A stretch of 48,918 nt of DNA, taken from positions 1 to 48,918 of the forward strand of contig NZ_PPQH01000045.1 of the NCBI RefSeq assembly GCF_002902385.1, given 5' to 3'. The notes beneath the pieces are model-generated. The model saw nothing but the letters and a program-made list of their open reading frames with translations. It was not told the origin of the DNA and ran no database searches. Within the stretch, counting starts at the first letter, position 1; every line of letters starts with the position of its first letter. A program made the position numbers and the translations under genes. Below are positions 10,163 to 18,649 of the stretch, piece after piece. This DNA is from Staphylococcus intermedius NCTC 11048. GTDB taxonomy: Bacteria > Bacillota > Bacilli > Staphylococcales > Staphylococcaceae.

Positions 10163-10177
10163 TATAATGTGAGAAAA
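10163..10177 (+). promoter_or_regulatory. fucR -10 box overlapping the second putative FucR half-site
   Basis: TATAAT (10163-10168) overlaps TAATGTGAGAAAA (10165-10177), the mirror copy of the site at 10098-10110. The -35 is weak (T-rich, around 10141-10146). Binding here would cover the -10 and start of the regulator gene, predicting autoregulation. Confidence 0.55.
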
Positions 10178-10190
10178 GGAGATGGATGAG

Positions 10191-10943
10191 ATGAAAAAAT
10201 TTCAGCGCTACAGCGAAATCATGAATCGTTTACATACTTTCAAACATGTGAACGTCAAAGATTTAGCAGATACTTTCAAAGTGAGCGAAGAAACGATTCG
10301 CCGTGATTTGGAACAGTTGGAAAAAGATGGCGTCGTTAAAAGAAAACATGGTGGCGCTTCATTAGTTGCGGAAAGTGATTTTCCTTACGCATTTCGTGCG
10401 ACAACTAATTCGGAAAAGAAAAAAATTATTGCTAAAAAAATACTTCCTTTACTGAAGGAGCAATATAGTATTATGGCAGATTCCAGTTCTACCGTATTAG
10501 AGGCGATACGTTTGTTATCGATTCAAGGGCAATCATTTAAAGTCATTACGAATTCGATTAATATGCTATACGAATTGTCATCCACACCACTCGATTTTAT
10601 TTCAACAGGCGGGATGTTGAAGCCGGATTCAGCCACATTAGTTGGTTCACAAGCCATTAATACGATTCATCATTACTATACGGATGTTACATTATTGAGT
10701 TGTCGTTCCTTTTCGGTTAATGGGGCTTCAGTGAACGGTGAACAGGAAGGGTTTACTAAGAAGGAAATGGTACGTCAAGGTCGAAAAGTCATCATGCTTG
10801 TCGATTCGAGTAAATTGATCCCACATGAAGATGCCCTGTTTCAATTCGCATCATTTGATGACATTGACTATGTGGTGAGCGATACGCCACTTCCAGAAGC
10901 ATATCACGAAGTACTCAAACGTCACCATGTAGAAGTGCTTTAG
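10191..10943 (+). CDS. fucR: DeoR-family transcriptional regulator of the fucose operon
   Basis: This 250-residue protein has an N-terminal DeoR winged helix-turn-helix (residues ~15-60, with VKDLADTFKVSEETIRRDLE and KRKHGGASL). A DeoR C-terminal sensor domain follows, of the isomerase-like fold that binds a phosphorylated sugar. It is divergent from fucI across a compact operator region, so it most likely controls the fuc operon, with fuculose-1-phosphate as the probable inducer by analogy with the family. An upstream in-frame ATG at 10182 directly abuts the AAAGGAG and cannot be the start; the ATG at 10191, 9 bases downstream, is chosen. The symbol is by function, not proven orthology. Confidence 0.85.
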   Translation: MKKFQRYSEIMNRLHTFKHVNVKDLADTFKVSEETIRRDLEQLEKDGVVKRKHGGASLVAESDFPYAFRATTNSEKKKIIAKKILPLLKEQYSIMADSSSTVLEAIRLLSIQGQSFKVITNSINMLYELSSTPLDFISTGGMLKPDSATLVGSQAINTIHHYYTDVTLLSCRSFSVNGASVNGEQEGFTKKEMVRQGRKVIMLVDSSKLIPHEDALFQFASFDDIDYVVSDTPLPEAYHEVLKRHHVEVL

Positions 10944-11033
10944 TACGACCTTAAAAGTGGGTGGTACATTAGTACTTTTTATGGAATTATATCGATTATT
11001 GATAATAAAACAGCCAAAAACAAGGATGAATTT

Positions 11034-11471
11034 GACGTAATAATTGTATGATATGGATTGTCTTCATATTAGAAACTTACCCTCTGTTCCAGTATTTGGA
11101 GTATAATTGCCAGAAGGCTGAGACTCTTGAGGGATGAAGTTAAAAACAAATTGTCGTCCTTTAACTTTAATAGTGGTTGCTGATTATCGCAGTAGCTGTC
11201 TGACTTCTCAATGCTAATGCTTTTGAGAATCCTAGTCAGCCTTGCGGGGGCAGTACGACGAAACCTTTGTTCCACATGAGATTTCTGTACTGCTCCCAAA
11301 AACCACTAACGCTTCAATAAATGTAATAGTTTAATTAAGCGTTAGTGAGTTGAAGGGCCAGATCAAGCCCCTAAGAAAGGGAAGCCATGAGGGCAATCAA
11401 AAACCACAAACCATAAGGAGGGCAAGTTTAGCAAAAATACTGCATCTATAGCATCAAAAATTTTTATGTTC
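11034..11471. repeat. Long-form palindromic intergenic repeat, copy A
   Basis: This ~438-bp intergenic unit can be folded from end to end into one large imperfect hairpin. The outer arms are GACGTAATAATT... and its approximate complement ...AAATTTTTATGTTC. Next come ATTGCC/GGGCAATC, and the core CACTAACGCTTCA...AAGCGTTAGTGAGT. Compared with the short copy at 18.9 kb it holds an extra ~190-bp inner module (about 11130-11300) with two nested hairpins, one built on GGGGGCAGTAC/GTACTGCTCCC. No gene is encoded. Together with 10944-11033, in which I see nothing firm, it fills the gap between fucR and the next gene. Confidence 0.75.
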
Positions 11472-11484
11472 TATCCCCTCTTTT

Positions 11485-12609
11485 TTATTTTCTTGTTTGT
11501 TGAATCCATGCTCTGACAGTGATAAAATTTTGCCAATCTATCTCACTCATCATCACAATACCATATTTTTCTAGCCGTAGTTGTACTGCTTCACGCATGG
11601 ACTTGCTCATATAATGTAACACACCTGGATAATAGCGCTCATAAAATTTAAAATCGCATTGTCGCACAAGGGCATCCGCTTCTACTGGGATGTGTTGAAC
11701 TAACTTTTCTGCTTGTTCCCTACCACCATATTTCAATATATAGAGTGCTAAAAAGTCCAAACGTTCATCCGTCCCCCAAACAATTCCTGTTGGTTGAATT
11801 TGATTTGCATAGGAACCCAATCCGAGTCGTCCACGTTCATTTTCCATGTCTATCAGTAAGCGTTGTTGTACATCAATATGGGGTTGCGAAACTCTCACCG
11901 CGCGACATGCCTGTTCAAGCAAATGAGGCCAACGTTGACATGCAATTTTCGTATGACCTACCGCCGTCAAACCTAGCGCATGTGGCAAGTTCACCATACC
12001 TGCAATTGCTTGTTCAGCCTCCATTTTCGTCATATTCACTGTTAGCGGATTCAGCTGCATTCCCGTCACCATATAAGTCGTATTGAAAAAGTCTTTATAC
12101 AAAATACTTCCAATCATGTAATAATCCGAAGTAATCAAAGGAAAGTGCGTTTCCATCACATTCGTTTTGACAATGCGGCTTTGCCATGCATCAAACATGT
12201 CATACATATGTGCAGATTCCCGACCAAAATCGAGTGACACATCATTGACGTCACCTGGTGTGAGCGCTAATGCGGACAAATTATACACGTCTCCATTAAA
12301 ATTAAGTGTTTTGATATCATGTCGCATCATTCGATTTAGATTCCAATGGAGCAATCGTACTTTACAAACGAGCTTAGCCCCTGTGCGACGTTCAATCTGT
12401 TCTTTCGTTCGTTGAGATACTTTCCATTCCATTTCGATCATGTCATAGTACTGACCACAAAGCGCTGCCAATGCTTCTGCTACCAAATCATCGCGCACTT
12501 CGATAGGATCTGCCATTTCAAATCGAATCGTGCCTTCATGGATTTCATCGTAATAAACCGCTTCAATCCACCCTTGCTGATGTCGAATCGCTTCGAACGT
12601 CACTTTCAC
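11485..12609 (-). CDS. Uncharacterised protein, possibly a degenerate PP-loop/HUP-fold protein
   Basis: This 374-residue protein has no signal peptide or membrane segments and I do not firmly recognise it. Residues 104-150 (FNGDVYNLSAL ... VSLDFGRES ... IVKTN) resemble, in order and spacing, the start of PP-loop ATP-pyrophosphatase/QueC-like proteins of the DUF6395 type. In those proteins the first motif reads FSGGxDS; here the SGGxDS loop is lost, which would prevent ordinary ATP binding. Both family and degeneration are inferences from memory. GGAGG lies ~8 bases upstream of a GTG start. It is a single-gene unit, followed by repeat copy A. No function is proposed. Confidence 0.75.
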   Translation of the reverse strand: MKVTFEAIRHQQGWIEAVYYDEIHEGTIRFEMADPIEVRDDLVAEALAALCGQYYDMIEMEWKVSQRTKEQIERRTGAKLVCKVRLLHWNLNRMMRHDIKTLNFNGDVYNLSALALTPGDVNDVSLDFGRESAHMYDMFDAWQSRIVKTNVMETHFPLITSDYYMIGSILYKDFFNTTYMVTGMQLNPLTVNMTKMEAEQAIAGMVNLPHALGLTAVGHTKIACQRWPHLLEQACRAVRVSQPHIDVQQRLLIDMENERGRLGLGSYANQIQPTGIVWGTDERLDFLALYILKYGGREQAEKLVQHIPVEADALVRQCDFKFYERYYPGVLHYMSKSMREAVQLRLEKYGIVMMSEIDWQNFITVRAWIQQTRK

Positions 12610-12795
12610 ACCGTGTGCCTCCTTTGATTCCTCTTTTCTTTTATCGTAACGTAATGATGTTAATTCAATGTAAAGCGAGATTAAATCGTCACCTTCTCAT
12701 GCTAAAGTTGGATAAATCCTTGTTGCTCTAGACGCATGTCTTTTCTTATTCATTCGTGTATGATTAAGGTATCATGCTAGAAGGAGGTTTCTACA

Positions 12796-13005
12796 ATGCG
12801 TGTCCTTTTACGTGCTGCGATTGCGATAGGTGTAATCCTATTTGCTGCACACTATTTCCAAGATAGCGACAACTTAGCGGCTGTCGAAAATTACAAAAAT
12901 GATGTTGTTCAGTCTTCTTTCGTGCAAGACTTTTTAAATAGTCAGCCCGTTCAAAAAATAGAGCATTTTGAATTTGAAGATTTATTACCTTCTGATTTCT
13001 TTTAA
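12796..13005 (+). CDS. Small membrane-anchored or exported protein
   Basis: This is a 69-residue protein. Residues 2-20 are hydrophobic (RVLLRAAIAIGVILFAAHYF) and would act as a membrane anchor or uncleaved signal; the remainder is acidic and polar. A strong AAGGAGG lies 8 bases before the ATG, and a strong intrinsic terminator follows directly, so it is a complete small transcription unit rather than a chance frame. I recognise no family. The predicted topology places the tail outside the cell. Confidence 0.72.
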   Translation: MRVLLRAAIAIGVILFAAHYFQDSDNLAAVENYKNDVVQSSFVQDFLNSQPVQKIEHFEFEDLLPSDFF

Positions 13006-13014
13006 CTGAAAGGC

Positions 13015-13066
13015 AAAAAATGCGCATCAACACTTTGCTAGACAAAGGTTGAATGCGCATTTTTTA
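13015..13066 (+). terminator. Intrinsic terminator after the 69-residue gene
   Basis: AAAAAATGCGCAT ... ATGCGCATTTTTT forms the outer stem, with an inner CTTTG/CAAAG stem, and a T-run follows. The A/T symmetry would let it also stop minus-strand transcripts. Confidence 0.88.
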
Positions 13067-13114
13067 TTGTAGCTTCATTTGGTAGAACACACAATTCAAA
13101 CTGAATGGACATCA

Positions 13115-13990
13115 TCATTCTGCCAACAGTTGATTAATATGATAGGTCATACTATCTTGTTCAGAGACACTCGAATCATCAAGCACACTTAAAAAATCTA
13201 AGTGACCAACATCTGGATAAATAATCGATTGAACGTCTGCACCTAATGTTTCAAATTTTTCATGTGTCATTTTCGAGTCTTTGTTCGGAAAGATAACGTC
13301 ATCTTCTCCGAGTAAAAAGAGGACTTTCGGCATTTCTTTAATCTGATCAATATCTGCCAAGTAATCTGCACGCAACGTATACATTAAATCTGTGATCATC
13401 GTTTCAACTGGTGCGAAATATTGAGAAAAATTAAAGCCCGCTTTCTGATTTTTAGAAACGCCTTGTGACAATACAAATTCAGGAATACTATTAATCATTT
13501 CATTTTGTTCGCCAGGTTTGACGTCTTTCATGATTTCATACAACAATTTAGAAAAGCGTAACTCTTTATAATCAATTTTGGCAGCACTGTTTAAATAGAT
13601 TAAATGTTTGATTGGCAATGTATTGTATCCTGCAAGTTTTGTCGCGATTAAACCGCCCATCGAATAGCCAATCATCGACATCTCTGTAATATTAGAATCC
13701 TTAACAATATTAACGAGCGCTTCGTTAATTCGTCTCGCATATTCAGAAAGGTCATAATCTTGACGTTCAAGGCTTGTACTTCCCCCGCGACCAGGACAGT
13801 TAATAAAAATCAATTTAGCATCATGAATGTATTTCGCAAAAATCGTCATAATTTTATAATTCATGATCGCACCATGAAGGAGGACGACCGCTTTATCTGT
13901 CTCCTGATCCCCCATAACGGCAACCTCTAATACTGCATCGTTTGACTGTGATAATTTCATGATATTTGTTTCATAATTAGCTAGTGACAT
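13115..13990 (-). CDS. Alpha/beta-hydrolase fold enzyme
   Basis: This 291-residue cytoplasmic hydrolase has HG near residue 39 (LLHGAIMN, oxyanion region), the nucleophile elbow GYSMGG with S110, an acid in LLGEDDVIFP (~residue 230), and the histidine in DVGHLDFL near residue 265. The triad is complete. The fold is shared by esterases, lipases, thioesterases and haloperoxidase-like enzymes, so substrate cannot be given. The gene is monocistronic; neighbours are unrelated. Confidence 0.85.
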   Translation of the reverse strand: MSLANYETNIMKLSQSNDAVLEVAVMGDQETDKAVVLLHGAIMNYKIMTIFAKYIHDAKLIFINCPGRGGSTSLERQDYDLSEYARRINEALVNIVKDSNITEMSMIGYSMGGLIATKLAGYNTLPIKHLIYLNSAAKIDYKELRFSKLLYEIMKDVKPGEQNEMINSIPEFVLSQGVSKNQKAGFNFSQYFAPVETMITDLMYTLRADYLADIDQIKEMPKVLFLLGEDDVIFPNKDSKMTHEKFETLGADVQSIIYPDVGHLDFLSVLDDSSVSEQDSMTYHINQLLAE

Positions 13991-14106
13991 ATTTTTTCCT
14001 CTATCTCAGTTCTATTCTTTTTGCACGCGCAATACGTCGTTGATGATATGTCTCTATATTATAGTAGAAAACCATCACTATAAAAAAGGGCTTGAGTCTG
14101 ATTTTC

Positions 14107-15525
14107 TTAATATTGTTGTACACCCCAAAGTTTTTCTTCACATTTTTGAATGATGTACTTCAATACTTCAATACGCGCTGTCTTTTTATGATCCGCAGCC
14201 ACAACAAGCCATGGTGCATCCGCAGTATCGGTTTTCTGAATCATATCTTCACTTGCCTCAAGATATTGCTCCCATTTATCACGGTTACGCCAATCTTCAT
14301 CAGTAATTTTCCATTGTTTATCAACATCTGTCTCACGCGCTTTAAATCGTTTCAACTGTTCGTCTTTATCTAGAGAAAGGAAGAATTTTAAAATAATCGC
14401 GCCATCATCGGTCCACATTTTTTCGAACGCATTAATTTCATCATATGCGCGAGACCATTCTTTTTCAGTCGCAAAACCTTCCACACGCTCAACTAATACA
14501 CGACCATACCAACTCCGGTCAAAAATACCAATATGACCACTTTTCGGCATCGTTTTCGCAAAACGCCATAAATAATGATGATTTAATTCAACATCGGTTG
14601 GCGCACTTACCGCATTGACTTCATAGCCTGTTGGATCGAGCAACTCACGCACACGCTTAATGTTGCCCCCTTTACCTGCTGCGTCCATCCCTTCATATAC
14701 GAGTACAAGCGGAATTTTTCGTTCATATAAAGCAAATTGAAGTTCACGCATCCGCTTTTGTAACGCTGTCAATTTTTCTTTATAATCCTCTTTCGAAATT
14801 TTAGTTGGCTTATTTTCAAATAACTTGGTTTCAAACGTATCCGAAAAACGACCGTCTCGATGTGTATCGCGTTGTTCATGTCGTGAAATGGCTTGTGTCA
14901 AACGCTCTTGAATATGCGTATACATTTGAACGAGCGCTTTTTCACGTTCATCATAATCAATCACTTCCCAAGAATCATCTAGCAGCGGTTGCATATACTC
15001 TAAATAAGTATCCGGTGCAACGACTTGTTCATATTCTTGGGCTTTCCAACTCGTTAACGGGTTCGCCTTCATTTGCGCAATATGTTCTTGACGCTTTTCT
15101 TCATTAATCTGAATAAAAAACTTAATCATTTCGTGATGACCATTGTCGAGCATCGTTTCAAAGTCATCTATTTCAGATTTTAAAATTTGTGGATTTTTAA
15201 ACAGCGGATATTTAATTTGATGTACTTGATAGTCCACATAATGTGAATACCAACTTCTAAAATAAATGTTAATGTGACCCTTTTCCGGTAAAGTTTCCCA
15301 AAAGCGTTGTAAAAATGGGTATCGTAAATCATAGTCTGATGGTGTTTTCGTCGCAATAAACTTTGTATACTTTGCATCTAAATTGAGCAATAACTCGTTA
15401 GTTAATCTTGTTTTCCCTGAAGCAGGTACGCCTTCAAAAATAATGAGCGTCGGTATCCCAAGTGCATGTGTTTGTCGTGTTAATTTCGCAATTTCTAAAC
15501 GTAACGTATCCAGTTTTTTCATCAT
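14107..15525 (-). CDS. Two-domain PPK2, polyphosphate:AMP phosphotransferase type
   Basis: This ~472-residue protein is made of two tandem PPK2 (P-loop) domains. The first has Walker A EGVPASGKT at ~31-39 and the second EGMDAAGKGG at ~278-287, with lid and Walker B regions FDRSWYGRVLVERV and NRDKWEQYLEA in the C-terminal half. Fused PPK2 proteins of this length belong to the class that phosphorylates AMP with polyphosphate (PAP). The second domain keeps the full catalytic motif and is probably the active one. A GTG at 15531 overlaps GAGG and is rejected; ATGs at 15525 and 15522 lie 5 and 8 bases after it. Both fit. Confidence 0.87.
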   Translation of the reverse strand: MMKKLDTLRLEIAKLTRQTHALGIPTLIIFEGVPASGKTRLTNELLLNLDAKYTKFIATKTPSDYDLRYPFLQRFWETLPEKGHINIYFRSWYSHYVDYQVHQIKYPLFKNPQILKSEIDDFETMLDNGHHEMIKFFIQINEEKRQEHIAQMKANPLTSWKAQEYEQVVAPDTYLEYMQPLLDDSWEVIDYDEREKALVQMYTHIQERLTQAISRHEQRDTHRDGRFSDTFETKLFENKPTKISKEDYKEKLTALQKRMRELQFALYERKIPLVLVYEGMDAAGKGGNIKRVRELLDPTGYEVNAVSAPTDVELNHHYLWRFAKTMPKSGHIGIFDRSWYGRVLVERVEGFATEKEWSRAYDEINAFEKMWTDDGAIILKFFLSLDKDEQLKRFKARETDVDKQWKITDEDWRNRDKWEQYLEASEDMIQKTDTADAPWLVVAADHKKTARIEVLKYIIQKCEEKLWGVQQY

Positions 15526-15947
15526 TCTCACCTCATTACTCTTATTATATAAAAGTCAATTCAATATGAGCAATGCCAGAACAATTTTTAACTCACGATT
15601 AACCGGATCAACACTTTTCTATTCGAGCCTTACCCATTTTTTCATTACAATTCAACTTTGCTCTGTAATATTTGTAATATATGTCATTTTTTATTAATTT
15701 CGCAATAACTCTAATAAACCTTATTAAAACAGCCTTTGTTAACACTTATCATTTCAAACAACGATCCAACAATATAACAGTTATGTTACAAAGCGATAAA
15801 ATGAAAAACGATTGTAATGTTTTGTTATTTACGCGTAATTTACAAAAAGAGGTTTCATTGGTAGAGTGTGGTTGTTGAATTTTTTAATTACGCATACTTT
15901 TGAAAATGAATATATAAAAACTTACTTTACTGGAGGACTTTTTTACT
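15526..15947 (+). other. 422-bp AT-rich control region upstream of isaA
   Basis: I find no credible gene here. An open frame from about 15681 lacks a ribosome-binding site and crosses the WalR box. The region contains the WalR site (15774-15790) and several isolated TGTAAT/TGTTAT hexamers (15664, 15673, 15813, 15823) with wrong spacing for WalR. A GGAGG lies 10 bases before the isaA ATG. Confidence 0.6.
15774..15790 (-). promoter_or_regulatory. WalR-binding box upstream of isaA
   Basis: On the minus strand TGTAAC-ATAAC-TGTTAT fits the WalR consensus TGTWAH-N5-TGTWAH at all 12 fixed positions. It lies ~158 bases upstream of the isaA start. isaA is a known member of the WalKR cell-wall regulon in S. 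aureus. Confidence 0.72.
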
Positions 15948-16655
15948 ATGAAGAAATCATTACTTTTAACAACGACACTTGCGGCTACAATCGGTACAGG
16001 ATTTGTAGCAAGCGCTCATGATGCTAATGCAGCAGAACAAAACATTGATCAAGCTAAATTAGCAGAAATGGCACAACATAACGATCCATCATTAAACCAA
16101 CACCCAATTGAAGAAGGTTCATACGAATATAACTTCACTTTAGACGGTGTATCATATAGCTTCTGGTCAGACGGTGTATACTTCGGTTGGTCATACAATG
16201 GCTTTGGTCAATCATCAAATCATGACCACGCTTCAGTTGCACAACCAACACAAATGGCTGACGTAAGTGGACAAGCTTCACAACAATCATATAGCAATGG
16301 TCCATCAGCGACTCAACAAACATCTGGTCAAGCACCAAAACAACAAGCAGCACCTTCTTACCAAACTGCATCAACTTCAACTGGTTCAGTTAGATTAGCA
16401 AACGGTAACACTGCTGGTAGCTATGGTACAAGAGCTGCTCAAGAAATGGCTAGCCGTACAGGTGTTCCAGCATCAACTTGGGAAGCAATTATTGCACGTG
16501 AATCAAATGGTCAATTAAATGCTCGTAACGCTTCAGGCGCATCTGGTTTATTCCAAACAATGCCTGGTTGGGGTTCAACAAGCACTTATGAAGGTCAAAT
16601 CGCTGCAGCTACAAAAGCTTACAACGCACAAGGTTTATCAGCTTGGGGAATGTAA
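15948..16655 (+). CDS. isaA: IsaA-type secreted lytic transglycosylase
   Basis: This 235-residue secreted protein (S. aureus IsaA 233) has a signal peptide ending near residue 29 (DANA-AEQ). A variable Gln/Ser/Thr-rich middle follows, then a C-terminal transglycosylase domain, RTGVPASTWEAII through AKAYNAQGL-like sequence. E185 in ARESNGQ is the expected catalytic glutamate, followed by ASGLFQTMPGWG. It cleaves peptidoglycan glycan strands, forming 1,6-anhydro-MurNAc. The N-terminal region after the signal peptide (IDQAKLAEMAQHND...) is nearer SceD, so the paralogue name is less certain than the family; the catalytic end is clearly IsaA-like. A perfect terminator follows. Confidence 0.9.
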   Translation: MKKSLLLTTTLAATIGTGFVASAHDANAAEQNIDQAKLAEMAQHNDPSLNQHPIEEGSYEYNFTLDGVSYSFWSDGVYFGWSYNGFGQSSNHDHASVAQPTQMADVSGQASQQSYSNGPSATQQTSGQAPKQQAAPSYQTASTSTGSVRLANGNTAGSYGTRAAQEMASRTGVPASTWEAIIARESNGQLNARNASGASGLFQTMPGWGSTSTYEGQIAAATKAYNAQGLSAWGM

Positions 16656-16671
16656 GCCTCATATAGAGTTA

Positions 16672-16712
16672 AAGAACTTGAAGTGTATCTCACACTTCAA
16701 GTTCTTTTTTTA
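16672..16712 (+). terminator. Intrinsic terminator of isaA
   Basis: A perfect 16-bp stem (AAAGAACTTGAAGTGT with its exact complement) and a 5-base loop are followed by an uninterrupted T-run. Confidence 0.93.
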
Positions 16713-16824
16713 TTTCGCTGCATCATTCAGTTCAAATCATTTGCGTTACGTACCAATCAAAATCATTGCATTGCTATACGACGCCCGATACAATAGTAAA
16801 CAATCTAAAAAACAAGGTGAGCTT

Positions 16825-17382
16825 ATGAAGCAATGGTTTTTTCCACTATTCTTTTTGGGCGTTGTGATTGTGATTGCTGTCACAGCTGTGATGCATTACG
16901 ATTCGATTCAGCGCGAAACCTCAAAAGAGAATCATCCCTTTTCAGATTCATTTTTCAATCAAGACCGTAAAACACACGGCTTTGGCACATATAATCGTAA
17001 TTTATCTTTCGATGGCGACAATCGGCATTACGGTAATGACTATCGCTTACCCGAAGATACACCGATTCTTGCACCTACGAATGGCACTGTGACAAGAACT
17101 TTCAATGACAATCTCGGTGGTCGTGTGTTAGAAATACGTGAAGATAACGACCAATACTATCAATGGTTCATGCATTTAAATACATTCAAAGTAAAACCAG
17201 GTGATACGGTTGTTGCCGGAGATGTCATCGCATTGTCAGGAAATACAGGAGAACAAACGACAGGACCTCATCTCCATTTTCAACGGATGCATGGCGGTGT
17301 GGGCAATCGGTTTGCTGAGGACCCTGATGACTTTGTGGACCAACTTCCCAATCAACAACGCAGTCTTTATCGAATAGATTAA
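16825..17382 (+). CDS. Membrane-anchored M23 (LytM-type) zinc endopeptidase
   Basis: This 185-residue protein has one N-terminal membrane segment (residues ~4-23), a short linker and an M23 domain. The metal site is complete: H68 and D72 (RHYGNDYR), and H149-x-H151 (GPHLHF), with H117 (MHLNTF) as the additional active-site histidine. Such enzymes hydrolyse peptide bonds in peptidoglycan cross-bridges or stems outside the cell. Size and single-anchor architecture resemble staphylococcal LytU; that assignment is tentative. The open frame extends upstream into isaA's end without a start signal; the ATG at 16825, preceded by AAGGTGAG, is chosen. Confidence 0.85.
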   Translation: MKQWFFPLFFLGVVIVIAVTAVMHYDSIQRETSKENHPFSDSFFNQDRKTHGFGTYNRNLSFDGDNRHYGNDYRLPEDTPILAPTNGTVTRTFNDNLGGRVLEIREDNDQYYQWFMHLNTFKVKPGDTVVAGDVIALSGNTGEQTTGPHLHFQRMHGGVGNRFAEDPDDFVDQLPNQQRSLYRID

Positions 17383-17401
17383 CGTGATACGGGGCAAATA
17401 T

Positions 17402-17446
17402 AAAACAGGTGCTTTGAGACAACGCCGCTCTTAGCACCTGTTTTTT
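17402..17446 (+). terminator. Intrinsic terminator of the M23 peptidase gene
   Basis: AAAACAGGTGCT pairs with AGCACCTGTTTT (12 bp), and six Ts end the hairpin. Confidence 0.88.
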
Positions 17447-17656
17447 ATGTTTCTTACTCCCCATTCTATTCACTGAAAATATTAAATAAGACAGAATAAA
17501 CAAAATGGTGTTAACAGTACACATATTATAACGAGAATGGTGAGAAACTTGATTTACTTATATTTATCAGGTCGTCAAACTATTCGTATACATCGATTCC
17601 TCAAAATAACAATTTATTCTAGTTGCATTGTGTTGAAGTAAGACACTAAAAAGTAA

Positions 17657-18376
17657 TCAACATGTCCCTAACTTTTCTCTATCATGCTGTATGCTCAAAT
17701 GGATACGTTGCATTTTCTCCTCTACATCACCAATCTCCAATGCACACGCCTTCAATGTATCACAATACATCTCTGAATCACCACGCTGATTTTTATAATG
17801 CAGCTTGTGTTCTAAACTCGCCCACATGTCCATACCAATGGTGCGTAATTGGATTTCCACAGGGGTATCAATCATGCCATCTGTGAGAAAAATCGGGACT
17901 GAAATCACAATATGCAAACTTCTATAACCATTTTTCTTCGGATTTTCAACATAATCTTTACGCGTCAATAATTGTATATCAGTTTGTTTCAAAAGCAATT
18001 GTTCGACAGTATAGATGTCATCAATATAATTACAAACAACTCGAATACCAGCAATATCCATAATATTTTCTCTTGCGGCTTGAGCTGTGAGCGGATAGCC
18101 TTTTCGTTTTAATTTTTGCAATAAGCTTGGGATTTCTTTGACTCGACGCTCCATGTGATGAATCGGGTTGTGAGCGTATTTAATCTGGAAATCTTCGTCT
18201 AAAATACGCAACTTTGTACTAATTTCTTCTAAAGCTGCACGATAGATATGTTCTAGTTCAATAAATGCGACAATTTCTTCAACACTACCAATGTCTTTTA
18301 AATCACGATTCATATATTTGGCAATTTCTTGTCTTAAGCTCTCTTCATTAAAAGGTGCATTTTTTTCTACAAACAT
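17657..18376 (-). CDS. relP: Small alarmone synthetase RelP
   Basis: This 239-residue single-domain (p)ppGpp synthetase has no hydrolase, TGS or ACT domain. Features shared with S. aureus RelP include [18 protein letters not shown], the catalytic [16 protein letters not shown], the substrate loop [17 protein letters not shown], and [21 protein letters not shown]. It lacks the RelQ N-terminus. The enzyme transfers pyrophosphate from ATP to GDP or GTP, usually in response to cell-wall stress; its neighbours are cell-wall hydrolases, but on the other strand. A GTG at 18385 lies inside the GAGGTG; the ATG at 18376 is the better start. Confidence 0.9.
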   Translation of the reverse strand: MFVEKNAPFNEESLRQEIAKYMNRDLKDIGSVEEIVAFIELEHIYRAALEEISTKLRILDEDFQIKYAHNPIHHMERRVKEIPSLLQKLKRKGYPLTAQAARENIMDIAGIRVVCNYIDDIYTVEQLLLKQTDIQLLTRKDYVENPKKNGYRSLHIVISVPIFLTDGMIDTPVEIQLRTIGMDMWASLEHKLHYKNQRGDSEMYCDTLKACALEIGDVEEKMQRIHLSIQHDREKLGTC

Positions 18377-18648
18377 TTCTTTCACCTCAACATAACTGTA
18401 TTTAAAATCAAAGTCCTAAATGCTATGTTATCTTTCACCATCATATCAGGTTCAATAGGCCTTTACTACTTTTCCTTAAAGCTGCGGTGAAAATTAAAAT
18501 TGATAGAATCACTTGTCCTTGAACATCTGTATTTTTCAATAAAATCACCCTTTTTTATGGTTTGAAGGCACTAAAGCCACTGTGCATTCGACTAAAAATA
18601 GGGTCTACTCGATAGCGTATGCCCTTTGTTTGTCGCTTAATATTGAAT
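18377..18648. other. Gene-free stretch upstream of relP
   Basis: No gene is supported in these ~270 bases. Short open frames (for example a 32-codon TTG-start frame on the minus strand) have no recognisable product. relP expression signals must lie here, but I cannot single out a convincing promoter. Confidence 0.5.
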
Positions 18649-18649
18649 C

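Noticed and set aside
10944..10990. Hairpin after fucR as a terminator
   Set aside because: AAAAGT/ACTTTT pairing is short with a long loop; not strong enough to list.
11069..11299. 76-codon minus-strand open frame
   Set aside because: Lies entirely inside repeat copy A and follows its palindromic sequence; no start signal.
15813..15828. Second WalR-like site (TGTAAT, 4 bases, TGTTAT)
   Set aside because: Spacer is 4 rather than 5 bases, so the half-sites are out of phase with the consensus.
15681..15878. 65-codon plus-strand open frame upstream of isaA
   Set aside because: No ribosome-binding site, and it runs across the WalR box; its composition is that of AT-rich noncoding DNA.
17225..17524. 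99-codon minus-strand frame over the M23 peptidase end
   Set aside because: Antisense to a gene with an intact active site and crosses its terminator.
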